Of a stretch of 29,409 bases of DNA, positions 16,516-24,184 are shown in pieces. Within the stretch, counting starts at the first letter, position 1; each line of letters starts with the position of its first letter. The notes below the pieces were generated by a model, which was not told where the DNA came from, made no database searches, and was given only the letters and a program-made list of their open reading frames with translations. Source of the DNA: CAZOVK01 sp964583165 (GTDB lineage: Bacteria; Bacillota; Clostridia; Lachnospirales; WRAX01); NCBI GenBank assembly GCA_964583165.1, contig CAZOVK010000025.1:1-29409 (forward strand), given 5' to 3'. Made by a program: the position numbers and the translations under genes.

Positions 16516-16988
16516 TAGTTAAATTTGCAGAACTGTTCTCTCATGGACTTCATTTCAGCGCAAATCGCGTCAACGTCCAAAACCATTTCCATCATGCCGA
16601 TTTGCTCGTCATACGTAGCCGCATCGACTTCATTCTTGAATTCGGGTTCTACTGCGTGGAAAACTCTTAGTCCCAACTGGACTCCTGCTAATGAACCTGC
16701 GAATGTGGGGTCACCGTTTGTAACGGTTTCTGCAGCAAGACCTGCTGCTTCAGCTTCAGCCGCGCCGAAAAGAACGATAATGTTCTCCGCGCCATATTTC
16801 TCTGTTGCTGCCTTAACCCTATTCTGATTCTCTAGGTCCATAGCACCCGCCGCCGTTCAGACGAAGCATTCGGTAGCGGAGAAAACTACTTCCGCACCGG
16901 TCGGCTTGAGGCATTCTTCAATAGCGGGGCCGGGAATGCCATCTCTATCGCCGATTATGAGAACTTTCTTACCTTCGAAAAGACCCAT
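16515..16988 (-). CDS. grdA: Glycine reductase protein A, selenoprotein GrdA
   Basis: This 157-residue selenoprotein is the small carrier that accepts the carboxymethyl group on selenium and hands it to protein C. An in-frame UGA at 16857-16859 is codon 44, in the motif CFVU, matching Sec44 in known GrdA proteins. The N-terminus is MGLFEGKKVLIIGDRDGIPG and the sequence around the UGA is SATECFVU-TAAGAMDLENQ. ATG 16988 follows AAAGGGTG. Oxidised GrdA (Cys-Sec bridge) is reduced by the TrxA/TrxB pair upstream. The pairing downstream of this UGA is weak (a GGGU loop with few pairs), so its SECIS is less clear than that of grdB. Confidence 0.96.
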
Positions 16989-17040
16989 AATACACACCCT
17001 TTCATTTTATTTTTTGTATATCCGAAATTACGTAACTATC

Positions 17041-18339
17041 TTAGTATTCTACGGTTGTCATGCAGTTAAAGCCGATTTCGTTCGTAGCGCCTGTGATAAC
17101 TTGGATTTCGGCTTCGATAGAACCATCAGCACGAAGAGAGCCTGCGAAACCGCCCGCAATCTTGTCTGTGTAATCGAGCATACCGATAACCTTAGCCATT
17201 GGCGGCAGAACAATAAGCTCATTAGCGTTACCGCCTGTAACAACAGCGTCAGCCGCCTTGTCAGCGTCTGCAAGTGACTGGGAAAGACCGTCGCGGCCGG
17301 CGTATTCGTCTGTGACGATAACCGTCTTAACGCCCTGACCCTCAATCTTTTTGCAGTTCATGATAAGGTCGGTATCGGGGTTGCCGAAGCCTTCCTGTGA
17401 CACGAGAGCCGCGTCAAGACCAAGGAACTTGCAGAGTTTCGCTGTCCAGTTGGACGAACGCTCTTTATCCATGAGGTAAACGTTTTCGTTTGTGATGATA
17501 ACGCCTACGAAGTTAACTTCTTTGCCGTGTTGGGCGAAGAGCTCGTGGATAATGGGGTTATTCTGGTGATGATAAGTAGTATTTTTGTCGCAAGCCGAAA
17601 CACAGTTGCCGCTTGTGATTGCGCCGTCCATTACCTCTGTCGGGTAAAGGATTGTCGGAACAATCTTTTTAGCGTCTACGCCGTACACATATGTGTCGTG
17701 AAGAAGACCCTGTGTCTGAAGCATATAAACATAGCCAACCTTAGGAAGGTTCGGGAACTGAGCGATTTGCTCCAGCATGGGCTTTGTTTCGAATACTTCA
17801 ATTACGTCAGGCGTAAGCGAACGAGCAAGCTCACCGAGGTAAGCGGCTACTTTGTAACCTGCCATTCTTGCGGCGGCTTCGTATTCAGGCTGTTTAAGGC
17901 CTTCAACGGGTTCGATAACAAGGCATACGTTGTTGAGCTTCGAGAACGGTGTATAAGCCGCGCCCGGGCCACTCATGTCGATAATACCTTCTTGGAAGCC
18001 GACGATTCTGCCGACCGTAACAACCGCGGAACCACGGAGAACATGTGTTCTGCCTTCGCCGACAGTGTTAACCTTGTTCAAAATACCCGGGAACACATAA
18101 CCCTCTTTGCCCTCGCCAGCGCAAACCTTTACGCGTGGCTCGATAACATCCTTAACAGGCGTAATGCGAACCTCTTCGCCGGGATGAGCGAGTTCTACCT
18201 TACAATCAGCAATGTGGTCGTCAGCGAGAACAAGCTTTTTAATCTCCTCGGCGTTTACATAAAGCACGCCGTTTTCTACTCTGCTTGTTTCGCAGAATTG
18301 GACGTCCTTTATGTCGATATAGCCTAATTCAAGTCGCAT
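17041..18339 (-). CDS. grdE: Glycine reductase protein B, pyruvoyl proprotein GrdE
   Basis: This 432-residue precursor is cut into two fragments; the new N-terminal Cys becomes the pyruvoyl group that binds glycine as a Schiff base. The cut site is visible as SGN-CVSACDKNTTYHHQNN, between Asn245 and Cys246 (Cys242 in the Clostridium sticklandii protein). The start MRLELGYIDIKDVQFCETSR and the conserved segment TGGNANELIVLPPMAKVIGM support the call. ATG 18339 follows AAGGAGGTG. Its partner GrdB is encoded two genes downstream. GrdE defines the glycine-specific form, as opposed to GrdG (sarcosine) or GrdI (betaine). Confidence 0.95.
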   Translation of the reverse strand: MRLELGYIDIKDVQFCETSRVENGVLYVNAEEIKKLVLADDHIADCKVELAHPGEEVRITPVKDVIEPRVKVCAGEGKEGYVFPGILNKVNTVGEGRTHVLRGSAVVTVGRIVGFQEGIIDMSGPGAAYTPFSKLNNVCLVIEPVEGLKQPEYEAAARMAGYKVAAYLGELARSLTPDVIEVFETKPMLEQIAQFPNLPKVGYVYMLQTQGLLHDTYVYGVDAKKIVPTILYPTEVMDGAITSGNCVSACDKNTTYHHQNNPIIHELFAQHGKEVNFVGVIITNENVYLMDKERSSNWTAKLCKFLGLDAALVSQEGFGNPDTDLIMNCKKIEGQGVKTVIVTDEYAGRDGLSQSLADADKAADAVVTGGNANELIVLPPMAKVIGMLDYTDKIAGGFAGSLRADGSIEAEIQVITGATNEIGFNCMTTVEY

Positions 18340-18365
18340 TTTTGATGCACCTCCTTGATAATAGA

Positions 18366-18399
18366 ATTTTGGGGTAGGGAAACACCCGTCCCCCAAAAT
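18366..18399 (-). other. Hairpin between trxA and grdE
   Basis: ATTTTGGGG and CCCCAAAAT form nine pairs, with a further GGG/CCC pairing inside the loop. The T-run after it is poor. A stability or processing element between the thioredoxin and reductase parts of the mRNA is likely. Confidence 0.5.
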
Positions 18400-18406
18400 C
18401 TAAATA

Positions 18407-18724
18407 CTAGACGTATTTAGCAACCATAGCTTCAATGTTAGCCTTTGTTGCCGCGTCCTTTGTTACTTCTTCAACCTTCTGACCGCCTTGGTAGACGGCG
18501 ACAGTCGGAAGACCCAAAACCTTCTGACCAATGGCCAGACGGCGAGCCTGTGTGGTGTTCAGTTTGACGAATTTAGCCTTGCCCTCAAACTGCGCGGCAA
18601 GTTCCTCAACGTCCGGCATCAAAGCCGCGCAAGGAGCGCAACCGTCACCGAAGAAATCAACCACTATCGTACCTTCTGCCTCCAGAACCTCAGCGGCGAA
18701 AGTGTCTTTGTCAACTATCTGCAT
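18407..18724 (-). CDS. trxA: Thioredoxin of the glycine reductase system
   Basis: This 105-residue protein has the thioredoxin fold with active site GCAPC at 28-32 instead of the usual WCGPC. The missing Trp recalls the GCVPC site reported for thioredoxin of glycine-reducing Eubacterium acidaminophilum. The buried Asp (VVDFFGDG) and the cis-Pro loop (GLPTVAVYQGG) are present. It passes electrons from TrxB to the selenoprotein GrdA. ATG 18724 follows AGGAGGTG. The gene starts 31 bases after the trxB stop and precedes grdE. Confidence 0.94.
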   Translation of the reverse strand: MQIVDKDTFAAEVLEAEGTIVVDFFGDGCAPCAALMPDVEELAAQFEGKAKFVKLNTTQARRLAIGQKVLGLPTVAVYQGGQKVEEVTKDAATKANIEAMVAKYV

Positions 18725-18755
18725 GATTTCACCTCCTGTTGCGTTGTGGTGCTTT

Positions 18756-19697
18756 TTACTCGTGTTCCTGTATATATTTCTCCGCCTGCATAGCGGCAAT
18801 TGCGCCGTCTGACGTGGCGGTTACTACCTGACGAAGGAATTTCTGGCGCATATCGCCTGCCGCGAAAACGCCCGGGATATTGGTGTGCATCAAATCATCT
18901 GTTACGATATAGCCACCCTTATCCATATCAACCTTACCCGCGAGGAGTTTGGTTGAAGGTATAAAGCCGATGAATACGAATACGCCGAATGTGCCGTCGT
19001 CTTCGTGCGCCTTGTATTCTGTAAGCTCGTTTGTAACGAGGTTACGGAATACGATAGATTCTACAACGCCGTCACCGCGGATTTCTTCAACGCCGCTGTT
19101 CCAAAGAACCTCAATCTGCGGAAAGTTAGGAAGCTTCGCTACGATAGACTTCGCGGCCGTAAGTTCTTCTTTGCGCGAAACAATCGTGACCTTACGCGCA
19201 AACTTTGTAAGGAACATAGCTTCTTCACAAGCCGAGTCACCGGCGCCGATAACGAAAACTTCTAAATCTGTAAAGAAGTCGCCGTCACAGGTCGCGCAAT
19301 AGCTAACGCCCTTGCCTGTCAGTTCTGTTTCGCCGGGGCAACCGAGCAAGCGCGGTTTTGCGCCTGTCGCAAGGATAACAGTCTTAGCCTTATAGGTTTC
19401 TTTTTCGCATTTAATGACCTTAACTTCGCCCTCAAGTTCAACGTCTACAACGCCGTCTTTGATAATCTCCGCGCCGAAGTGCTTCGCCTGTTCTACCATA
19501 CGGGCGATAAGGCTTGGCCCTGTTTCTTCGCCGACAGAACCGGGATAGTTGGCTACTTCGTCAGTTTTAACAATCTGACCGCCGAGGCTGTCTTTTTCGA
19601 GAACGATTGTGCTCATCTTTGCGCGACCGGCATAGATACCCGCCGCTAAACCGGCGGGGCCGCCGCCGATAACGATACAGTCATAAATCTTGTCCAT
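18756..19697 (-). CDS. trxB: Thioredoxin reductase
   Basis: This 313-residue FAD enzyme reduces TrxA. The FAD motif GGGPAGLAAG (11-20), the redox-active CATC (134-137) and the dinucleotide motif GAGDSACEEA (151-160) are present, and GVFAAGDMRQKFLRQVVTAT near the end is typical. The NADPH-phosphate motif HRRxxxR of Escherichia coli TrxB reads SRKEELT here (174-180), so one of three arginines is kept, one is Lys and one is Thr. Cofactor preference is therefore uncertain. It is the second gene of the operon, after grdX. Confidence 0.94.
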   Translation of the reverse strand: MDKIYDCIVIGGGPAGLAAGIYAGRAKMSTIVLEKDSLGGQIVKTDEVANYPGSVGEETGPSLIARMVEQAKHFGAEIIKDGVVDVELEGEVKVIKCEKETYKAKTVILATGAKPRLLGCPGETELTGKGVSYCATCDGDFFTDLEVFVIGAGDSACEEAMFLTKFARKVTIVSRKEELTAAKSIVAKLPNFPQIEVLWNSGVEEIRGDGVVESIVFRNLVTNELTEYKAHEDDGTFGVFVFIGFIPSTKLLAGKVDMDKGGYIVTDDLMHTNIPGVFAAGDMRQKFLRQVVTATSDGAIAAMQAEKYIQEHE

Positions 19698-19738
19698 ACG
19701 AAATCATTCCTTTCTATTTATGTAATGCCTGTGTGATG

Positions 19739-20101
19739 TTATATCGATTCCTTTATCAACGAATAGTCGATTAGTTGGAAGTCTGCCTTGATTTGTTCGG
19801 TATAGCGTAGTTCGCGCCTGTCTTTATTGAATTTCAGCGTAACTTCTATAGCGTTTTCTATAATGTCCAGCGAGTCAAACTCCAGCCCCATAGCTTGTTC
19901 GAGAATTACGGTTTTATATAGCGTTTCGTTGGGCTTGATACTGCCCGACAATGGGTGTGATATGAGCCTGAAGCCGGCGTGAACCTTATCGCGCACGTTT
20001 AAGAGCACGTCCAGATAAGACCAACTCTCGCTGTATTCTATTGTTATCCCACACTTTTCGGCAACAAGCGGGTTATTGCTGATTACCAGTCTGCCACTCA
20101 T
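19739..20101 (-). CDS. grdX: GrdX family protein, function unknown
   Basis: This 120-residue cytosolic protein is the first gene of the glycine reductase operon, as in other Clostridia. The family pattern is visible: LVISNNPLVAEK at the start, then VRDKVHAGFRLISHPLSGSI and KPNETLYKTVILEQ in the centre. The biochemical role is not known; it always travels with grd genes. The ATG at 20101 is preferred because GAGGT precedes it by four bases; upstream in-frame ATGs at 20119 and 20161 would lie next to or on the leader terminator. Confidence 0.85.
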   Translation of the reverse strand: MSGRLVISNNPLVAEKCGITIEYSESWSYLDVLLNVRDKVHAGFRLISHPLSGSIKPNETLYKTVILEQAMGLEFDSLDIIENAIEVTLKFNKDRRELRYTEQIKADFQLIDYSLIKESI

Positions 20102-20144
20102 CTTAACCTCACACATAGGCATCTTTCTGCCCATATTAGCCCAT

Positions 20145-20173
20145 AAAAATTGGCATTGCAAAAATACAATGCC
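20145..20173 (-). terminator. Leader terminator of the grd operon (riboswitch expression platform)
   Basis: On the minus strand GGCATTG, an 8-base loop, CAATGCC, then AATTTTT. It ends 44 bases before the grdX start and follows the glycine aptamer, so it is the likely OFF structure. Confidence 0.75.
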
Positions 20174-20194
20174 CCGCCCCCTGTCTTTTCCAAT

Positions 20195-20305
20195 CCAGGG
20201 TCTGTCCGGATAAGGTTCTCTTTACCTGAAATATTCACAAAGATGCTGGCGACACCTATGCTTGCCTCTTCGGTGACGGTTGTTAACCGTTCTTTCCCGT
20301 ATCCA
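20195..20305 (-). promoter_or_regulatory. Glycine riboswitch upstream of grdX
   Basis: The minus-strand leader has the conserved glycine-aptamer blocks in order: ACGGGAAAGAAC, CACCGAAGAGGCAAGC, ATTTCAGGTAAAGAGAACC and CCGGACAGAC. These line up block by block with the Bacillus gcvT leader aptamers. Only one full aptamer is seen. A hairpin CCCTG/CAGGG follows it and could be the ghost aptamer found in singlet glycine riboswitches. A short reading frame crosses it but is a product of the RNA sequence, not a gene. Confidence 0.88.
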
Positions 20306-20327
20306 TCAACCATATTCATATACTTAT

Positions 20328-20356
20328 ATTATCCTCAAACCAATATCGTTTGTCAA
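20328..20356 (-). promoter_or_regulatory. Promoter of the glycine reductase operon
   Basis: On the minus strand TTGACA (20351-20356), 17 bases, GATAAT (20328-20333). It places the transcript start about 15 bases before the riboswitch. Confidence 0.85.
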
Positions 20357-20378
20357 GGGGTATTTTAGATTTTTTTGT

Positions 20379-21221
20379 TCAATTATAATCGGCGGCTTTT
20401 ATGAAAACTTCAAAACCCTCGTCCGTGCCCTCGATTACGCCCGAAAACACATAGGCCGGCTGGATTATGCTGTCGGCGAAAAAGTAGACCAGACGGGCTT
20501 CACTGATGTCAATACGCCTGCCGTCTGCGAAGTCTGTCGGCAGTTCCAGAAACGCGGTGGTTGAAGGCATTATGTTGTGTTGCGCTATAGGCTCATACGA
20601 AAAATAGTAGTATTCAAGCGAGCGCACAACGCCGTCAGCGCCGACTTCCGCTGTCACGGGGAAGGCGTAGTTGGGTTTGCCACCCAAACTGCCTATAAAA
20701 GTCACGTTATAGTCTGCGCCGTCAAACGTCACCAAACTCTCCTCATACTCCAGCGGCAACATGCGGTTGGCGATAAAAGCCGCGGCGGCATCAGCCGCCC
20801 CTTCTGTGTCGAGCTCGCCCAGCCCCGTTTCATGCGCGGCGTTTCTGTACTTTATGAGCGACACATAGCGATAAACGTCAAGAATCTCGCCACCTTGCGT
20901 GAAGCGGTAGAACTCGTCGGTTTCTGTCGGTTCGCCTTCGATATTAAACATCTGGGCATAAAATGCCGCCCCCTCCGCTCCGATGGCTATATAGCGCGGG
21001 AGATAGAGTTGCATGAGCCGCCGGGGTTCATCAGGCAAGTCACAACTCATGTTATAAACAGCCTTAATCGCGTCACGCGTCTTAGCCTCGCCCCGAATGA
21101 CTTGCGCGCGCGAAACAGAAGCGGGCACACGTGTCGCCACCTCAAAACCTATCACAAACGAGAAAAAGAAAAACGCCACAAGCCCGAGTGTCAAAAACGC
21201 AAAACCAATACGCTTACCCAT
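20379..21221 (-). CDS. Membrane-anchored extracytoplasmic protein, possibly YycI-like
   Basis: This 280-residue protein has one N-terminal membrane helix (FAFLTLGLVAFFFFSFVIGF, 7-26) and a long extracytoplasmic part. The C-terminal segment ARLVYFFADSIIQPAYVFSG resembles the last strand of YycI/YycH regulators, and the length is close to YycI. No walR or walK gene is near, so the assignment is weak. AGGAG precedes ATG 21221. No terminator follows its stop, and the grd promoter starts 22 bases later, so read-through into the riboswitch leader is possible. Confidence 0.6.
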   Translation of the reverse strand: MGKRIGFAFLTLGLVAFFFFSFVIGFEVATRVPASVSRAQVIRGEAKTRDAIKAVYNMSCDLPDEPRRLMQLYLPRYIAIGAEGAAFYAQMFNIEGEPTETDEFYRFTQGGEILDVYRYVSLIKYRNAAHETGLGELDTEGAADAAAAFIANRMLPLEYEESLVTFDGADYNVTFIGSLGGKPNYAFPVTAEVGADGVVRSLEYYYFSYEPIAQHNIMPSTTAFLELPTDFADGRRIDISEARLVYFFADSIIQPAYVFSGVIEGTDEGFEVFIKAADYN

Positions 21222-21370
21222 AAACAGCTCCTATTTTTACGGGATAACCCCGTTATGCTCTTTTTGGTAGTATTGGCTATTGTAGGCGATTTTACACATT
21301 TACCTACATACTTTAGAGGTAAACCGAAATTCATTTGCTGTCGCATATGACTTTTGCTCAACAAAAAAAA

Positions 21371-21403
21371 CAGTGGCGGTCATTCGATTCGCCACTGTTT
21401 TTT
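21371..21403. terminator. Strong terminator, right after the coiled-coil gene
   Basis: CAGTGGCG (21371-21378), 11-base loop, CGCCACTG (21390-21397), flanked by eight A and six T. On the minus strand it directly follows the stop of the 448-residue coiled-coil protein. Confidence 0.92.
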
Positions 21404-22750
21404 CTATTTCGCTATACGTTTCACGCGAAGCGGTATCGGCTCTGTTTTGACGGGTTCGCTTGGTGTCTCTGCCGAAGCGGTGTCGGCGGCTTGTTGCTCT
21501 TCCGTCTGGCGTTCTTCGGCCGCCGTTGTTTTGAAACGCTCGATAAGCGCTACGGTTTCATCCATATAAGCGCGAATTATGCGCGTGACAATCAAGCTTT
21601 CTGACGTGTCTAAGTCTTTGAGCGCCGTGAGCTTCTTCCAAAGTTCTTCGTGTTTTGCGTCAAGTTCTACCAGTTGTTTTTCGTACATGAGCTTCTGACG
21701 CGTCAAGTCCTCATGCGTTTCGCGGCGTTTGTCGATGTCGGTGCCACGCGCGAATAGTTCCACGGTCGTGAACGTGTTTTCTATACTCTTTTCGTGTAAG
21801 AAGCGCATTATCTCGGCTTCCGTCTGTTCGCTGATACTGCGGATAGAATCAAGACGCGCCGTCAGCTTAGAATAATTCTCATAGTCGCGCATGTGCTTAT
21901 GAAGCATATCCGCTGACTTAATGCCATACTTTCGATAAGCGAAACTCAAAAAGTTTGTGTAATGCGCGAACATGACCGTCTTTTTGGTCATCAGCTCAAC
22001 AGCCATGTTCTGTTTCTTGGCGTTCATGGCGATTTCAAAGCGCATCTTTCGCCGCGCCGCATAGATGAACACATACGCGATAACCACCAAAACAGTGATA
22101 ATCGACAGCGGGAAGAATACGTTTACGCCCTGAAATACGAACAAATATACCATGTAAATAGCGATTGCGCCGAACGCGAAAATAAGCCCCATGGTGAACT
22201 TTCCTAAAAAGTCAAACGCGAAGTGCAATTTTTGCTGTTCTTCTTCCAGACTTTCGCGCTCGCCCTCCAGCAAAGCCACGTCATTGCGGTAGACCTGTTG
22301 GTGTGTTTCGGCGTGTTTGATTTGGGGCATGGCGTCCTCGGCCTGCTCCATCAACTCGCCTATGTGCGTCACGTTCACGTCAAAGCCCGTAAGTCGCAGG
22401 CGCAAGGCGTTGCGCTCCTTTGACAGAGAAATAAAACGCGCAAGCAAGTCCTTTAGGTACAATGTTTCATCTTCCGTCATCAGGCTTATGGCTTCATGGC
22501 GTTTGAGTTCATCGTTTATGTCGTTTAGCTGTTTGATAATAGTGAGCCGCTGTGCACAAACCGTTAACCCCTCGTCACTATATGAGGCCGCAATCTGAGC
22601 ATTCTCGTAGTTCTCGTCATTTTTGTCCAACGCGTCTACGAACGCTTGAAAGCGCGTATTGATTATGCGCGTTTTATTCGCTTTACTCCCGCCCGCAAAC
22701 ATCTGCTTTATGCGTGCGAAGAATCCCATTTTTTCTGATTTATCATCCAT
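21404..22750 (-). CDS. Coiled-coil protein with two membrane helices, unknown function
   Basis: This 448-residue protein has no family I recognise. Residues 1-180 are highly charged helix, two adjacent membrane segments follow (about 186-206 and 212-232), then a second helical coiled-coil region (235-410) and a Glu/Thr/Ala/Pro-rich tail (412-440) ending in basic residues. Both long helical arms would lie on the same side of the membrane. The ATG at 22750 is chosen because a TATAAT box lies 31 bases upstream; the frame continues to 22861, but that would place the promoter inside the gene. The architecture suggests a scaffold or membrane-shaping role; that is only a guess. Confidence 0.7.
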   Translation of the reverse strand: MDDKSEKMGFFARIKQMFAGGSKANKTRIINTRFQAFVDALDKNDENYENAQIAASYSDEGLTVCAQRLTIIKQLNDINDELKRHEAISLMTEDETLYLKDLLARFISLSKERNALRLRLTGFDVNVTHIGELMEQAEDAMPQIKHAETHQQVYRNDVALLEGERESLEEEQQKLHFAFDFLGKFTMGLIFAFGAIAIYMVYLFVFQGVNVFFPLSIITVLVVIAYVFIYAARRKMRFEIAMNAKKQNMAVELMTKKTVMFAHYTNFLSFAYRKYGIKSADMLHKHMRDYENYSKLTARLDSIRSISEQTEAEIMRFLHEKSIENTFTTVELFARGTDIDKRRETHEDLTRQKLMYEKQLVELDAKHEELWKKLTALKDLDTSESLIVTRIIRAYMDETVALIERFKTTAAEERQTEEQQAADTASAETPSEPVKTEPIPLRVKRIAK

Positions 22751-22781
22751 TAAACCACCCCACACGGCGTTTAGTAACACT

Positions 22782-22810
22782 ATTATACACCAACACGCTA
22801 AAAAAACAAA
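22782..22810 (-). promoter_or_regulatory. Promoter of the coiled-coil gene
   Basis: On the minus strand TATAAT (22782-22787) with TTGTTT about 16 bases upstream. The -10 is perfect, the -35 weak. Confidence 0.6.
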
Positions 22811-22826
22811 GCTAAAAAAGCGATAC

Positions 22827-22854
22827 TTGGATAGTAATTTATGCCAGATATTAT
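22827..22854 (+). promoter_or_regulatory. Possible promoter of the lipoprotein gene
   Basis: TTGGAT (22827-22832), 16 bases, TATTAT (22849-22854), 48 bases before ATG 22903 and divergent from the coiled-coil gene promoter. Confidence 0.5.
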
Positions 22855-22902
22855 AAACCACTTAAGGGCATATTCGTATATATTGTTCAAGGGGGAGAGC
22901 TT

Positions 22903-23466
22903 ATGAAAAAGTTACTTATTCTGCTGATTTTGGGTTCTATATTGGCGGCGGGCTGTTCAACAGCTCAATCGCCCAAAGTTGCGTTAACAGCCGTGCTCAA
23001 CAGAATGTTTGAACGCCCCGATGAAGAAACGTCGGAGCTTATTAAGGGTTCGTTTACTTTTATAGGCTTGGGCGTTGAAAAGGACGACGCGAGAAACGCA
23101 AAAGTACAGGAAAATTCCAAGAAACTCGTAGAACAACTTACCAATGACATTGGCCAATACTTTACAGAGCGCGGGTTTGAGCAATTCGTCAATGATTACA
23201 GAAATAATTACCAGTTTGTGGCAATGGTTAAAGACATTGAGTTTACTATCTCCGACGTTAAGGCAGTCAAAGACCAAAACACTAAAGACCGCGTGGACTT
23301 CAGCGCGACAATAAGTTATACTGATTCTGACGGCAACACCGAGAGCTTTTTGGCAACAGGGCGCGGGTACTTTGAAGGCGACAAGATTTACCTATTGAAG
23401 TTTGACGAAAAGGGCGAGTTTGAAAGCGTAATCAACGCCTTGCCCAACAAAGTAGAACTGTGGTGA
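22903..23466 (+). CDS. Predicted lipoprotein, unknown function
   Basis: This 187-residue protein has a lipoprotein signal: MKKLLILLILGSILAAGC, with Cys18 as the lipidation site. The mature part starts with a short polar linker and a helical region, followed by a strand-rich end (DRVDFSATISYTDSDGNTES, GRGYFEGDKIYLLKFDEKGE), the pattern of small beta-rich surface lipoproteins in Firmicutes such as the DUF5105 type; I do not claim that match. GGGGGAGAG precedes the ATG. It stands alone between a divergent and a convergent gene. Confidence 0.75.
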   Translation: MKKLLILLILGSILAAGCSTAQSPKVALTAVLNRMFERPDEETSELIKGSFTFIGLGVEKDDARNAKVQENSKKLVEQLTNDIGQYFTERGFEQFVNDYRNNYQFVAMVKDIEFTISDVKAVKDQNTKDRVDFSATISYTDSDGNTESFLATGRGYFEGDKIYLLKFDEKGEFESVINALPNKVELW

Positions 23467-23572
23467 CTGATTCGCGACCTCTAAAACACCCGATGATGCG
23501 GCGCGTGCATTTGTTCTGGCACACACCCCGCCCACTCACGCCGATAACCGAGAGCGCGACGGGTATATCTAT

Positions 23573-23609
23573 TGGCAATGCCTTAGGAAGTCATCCTAAG
23601 GCATTGCCA
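23573..23609. terminator. Perfect 16-bp hairpin between convergent genes
   Basis: TGGCAATGCCTTAGGA (23573-23588), loop AGTCA, TCCTAAGGCATTGCCA (23594-23609). It lies 107 bases after the lipoprotein stop and 14 bases before the dcd stop. Position fits a shared terminator, but neither side has a proper T-run, and the stem is unusually long. Confidence 0.55.
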
Positions 23610-23622
23610 CTTTACTGCCATT

Positions 23623-24141
23623 TCATTTCAAAAAATCTTTATACATCATAGACGGCTGAATCCCCGAGTTGTGTTGATACTTGCCCGAGTGGTATGTATC
23701 GAATTCGCCTGTTACTTCATTATAATATATCTGGCAAATTTCAACGCCCGGATATATTTTTATTGGGTGAATACAATGAATTTCGAGCGTCCAGTAACCG
23801 CAGAAACCCACGTCGCCAAAACCCGCCGTCACATGCACGAACATGCCCAAACGCCCGACGCTTGACCGCCCCTCTAACATAGGGATTAGCCCGTGCGTTT
23901 CGGTATATTCGATTGTTCGCCCCAGATATAACCGCCCCGGAGTGAGCAGTAAGCCCTCTTCGGGGATTTTTATTATCTCCGCGGGGTTCGGCTTCTTCAT
24001 GTCGAGCGGCATCTCCGTATACACGAGCAATTCATCATGAAGCCGCAAATTATAGCTGTTTGGGTTGACATATTTTGTGTCAAATGGCTCAATTATTATG
24101 TCCTTGCCTATTCTTGCGGCAATTTCTCTGCCTGATAACAT
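23623..24141 (-). CDS. dcd: dCTP deaminase family protein
   Basis: This 172-residue trimeric enzyme converts dCTP to dUTP, or directly to dUMP in the bifunctional type. The core motif EGRSSVGRLGMFVHVTAGFG has Ser93/Ser94 and Arg97, and Glu120 in GYWTLEIH is the general base. Both match the catalytic residues of the Escherichia coli enzyme. The Gln in EICQIYY (137) and the segment TAGFGDVGF resemble the dUMP-forming type more than the monofunctional HRIDPG form, but this is not decisive. The C-terminal lid GKYQHNSGIQPSMMYKDF is present. GGAGG precedes ATG 24141. Confidence 0.9.
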   Translation of the reverse strand: MLSGREIAARIGKDIIIEPFDTKYVNPNSYNLRLHDELLVYTEMPLDMKKPNPAEIIKIPEEGLLLTPGRLYLGRTIEYTETHGLIPMLEGRSSVGRLGMFVHVTAGFGDVGFCGYWTLEIHCIHPIKIYPGVEICQIYYNEVTGEFDTYHSGKYQHNSGIQPSMMYKDFLK

Positions 24142-24156
24142 AACGCCTCCGTATGT

Positions 24157-24180
24157 AAAAATAGGCGGGCGAACCCGCCT
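24157..24180 (-). terminator. Terminator between uvrA and dcd
   Basis: On the minus strand AGGCGGG-TTCG-CCCGCCT followed by ATTTTT, four bases after the uvrA stop. It lies upstream of dcd, so dcd needs its own promoter or read-through; no clear promoter is seen in the short gap. Confidence 0.85.
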
Positions 24181-24184
24181 TTTA

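Noticed and set aside
16515..16859. grdA as a pseudogene with a premature stop
   Set aside because: The stop is UGA at codon 44 in the CFVU motif, the known selenocysteine site.
20098..20319. A 73-residue protein on the minus strand before grdX
   Set aside because: It crosses the glycine riboswitch and its terminator and follows the conserved RNA blocks.
22751..22861. Longer N-terminus with an extra membrane helix for the coiled-coil protein
   Set aside because: A TATAAT promoter box lies within this stretch, so the start at 22750 is more likely.
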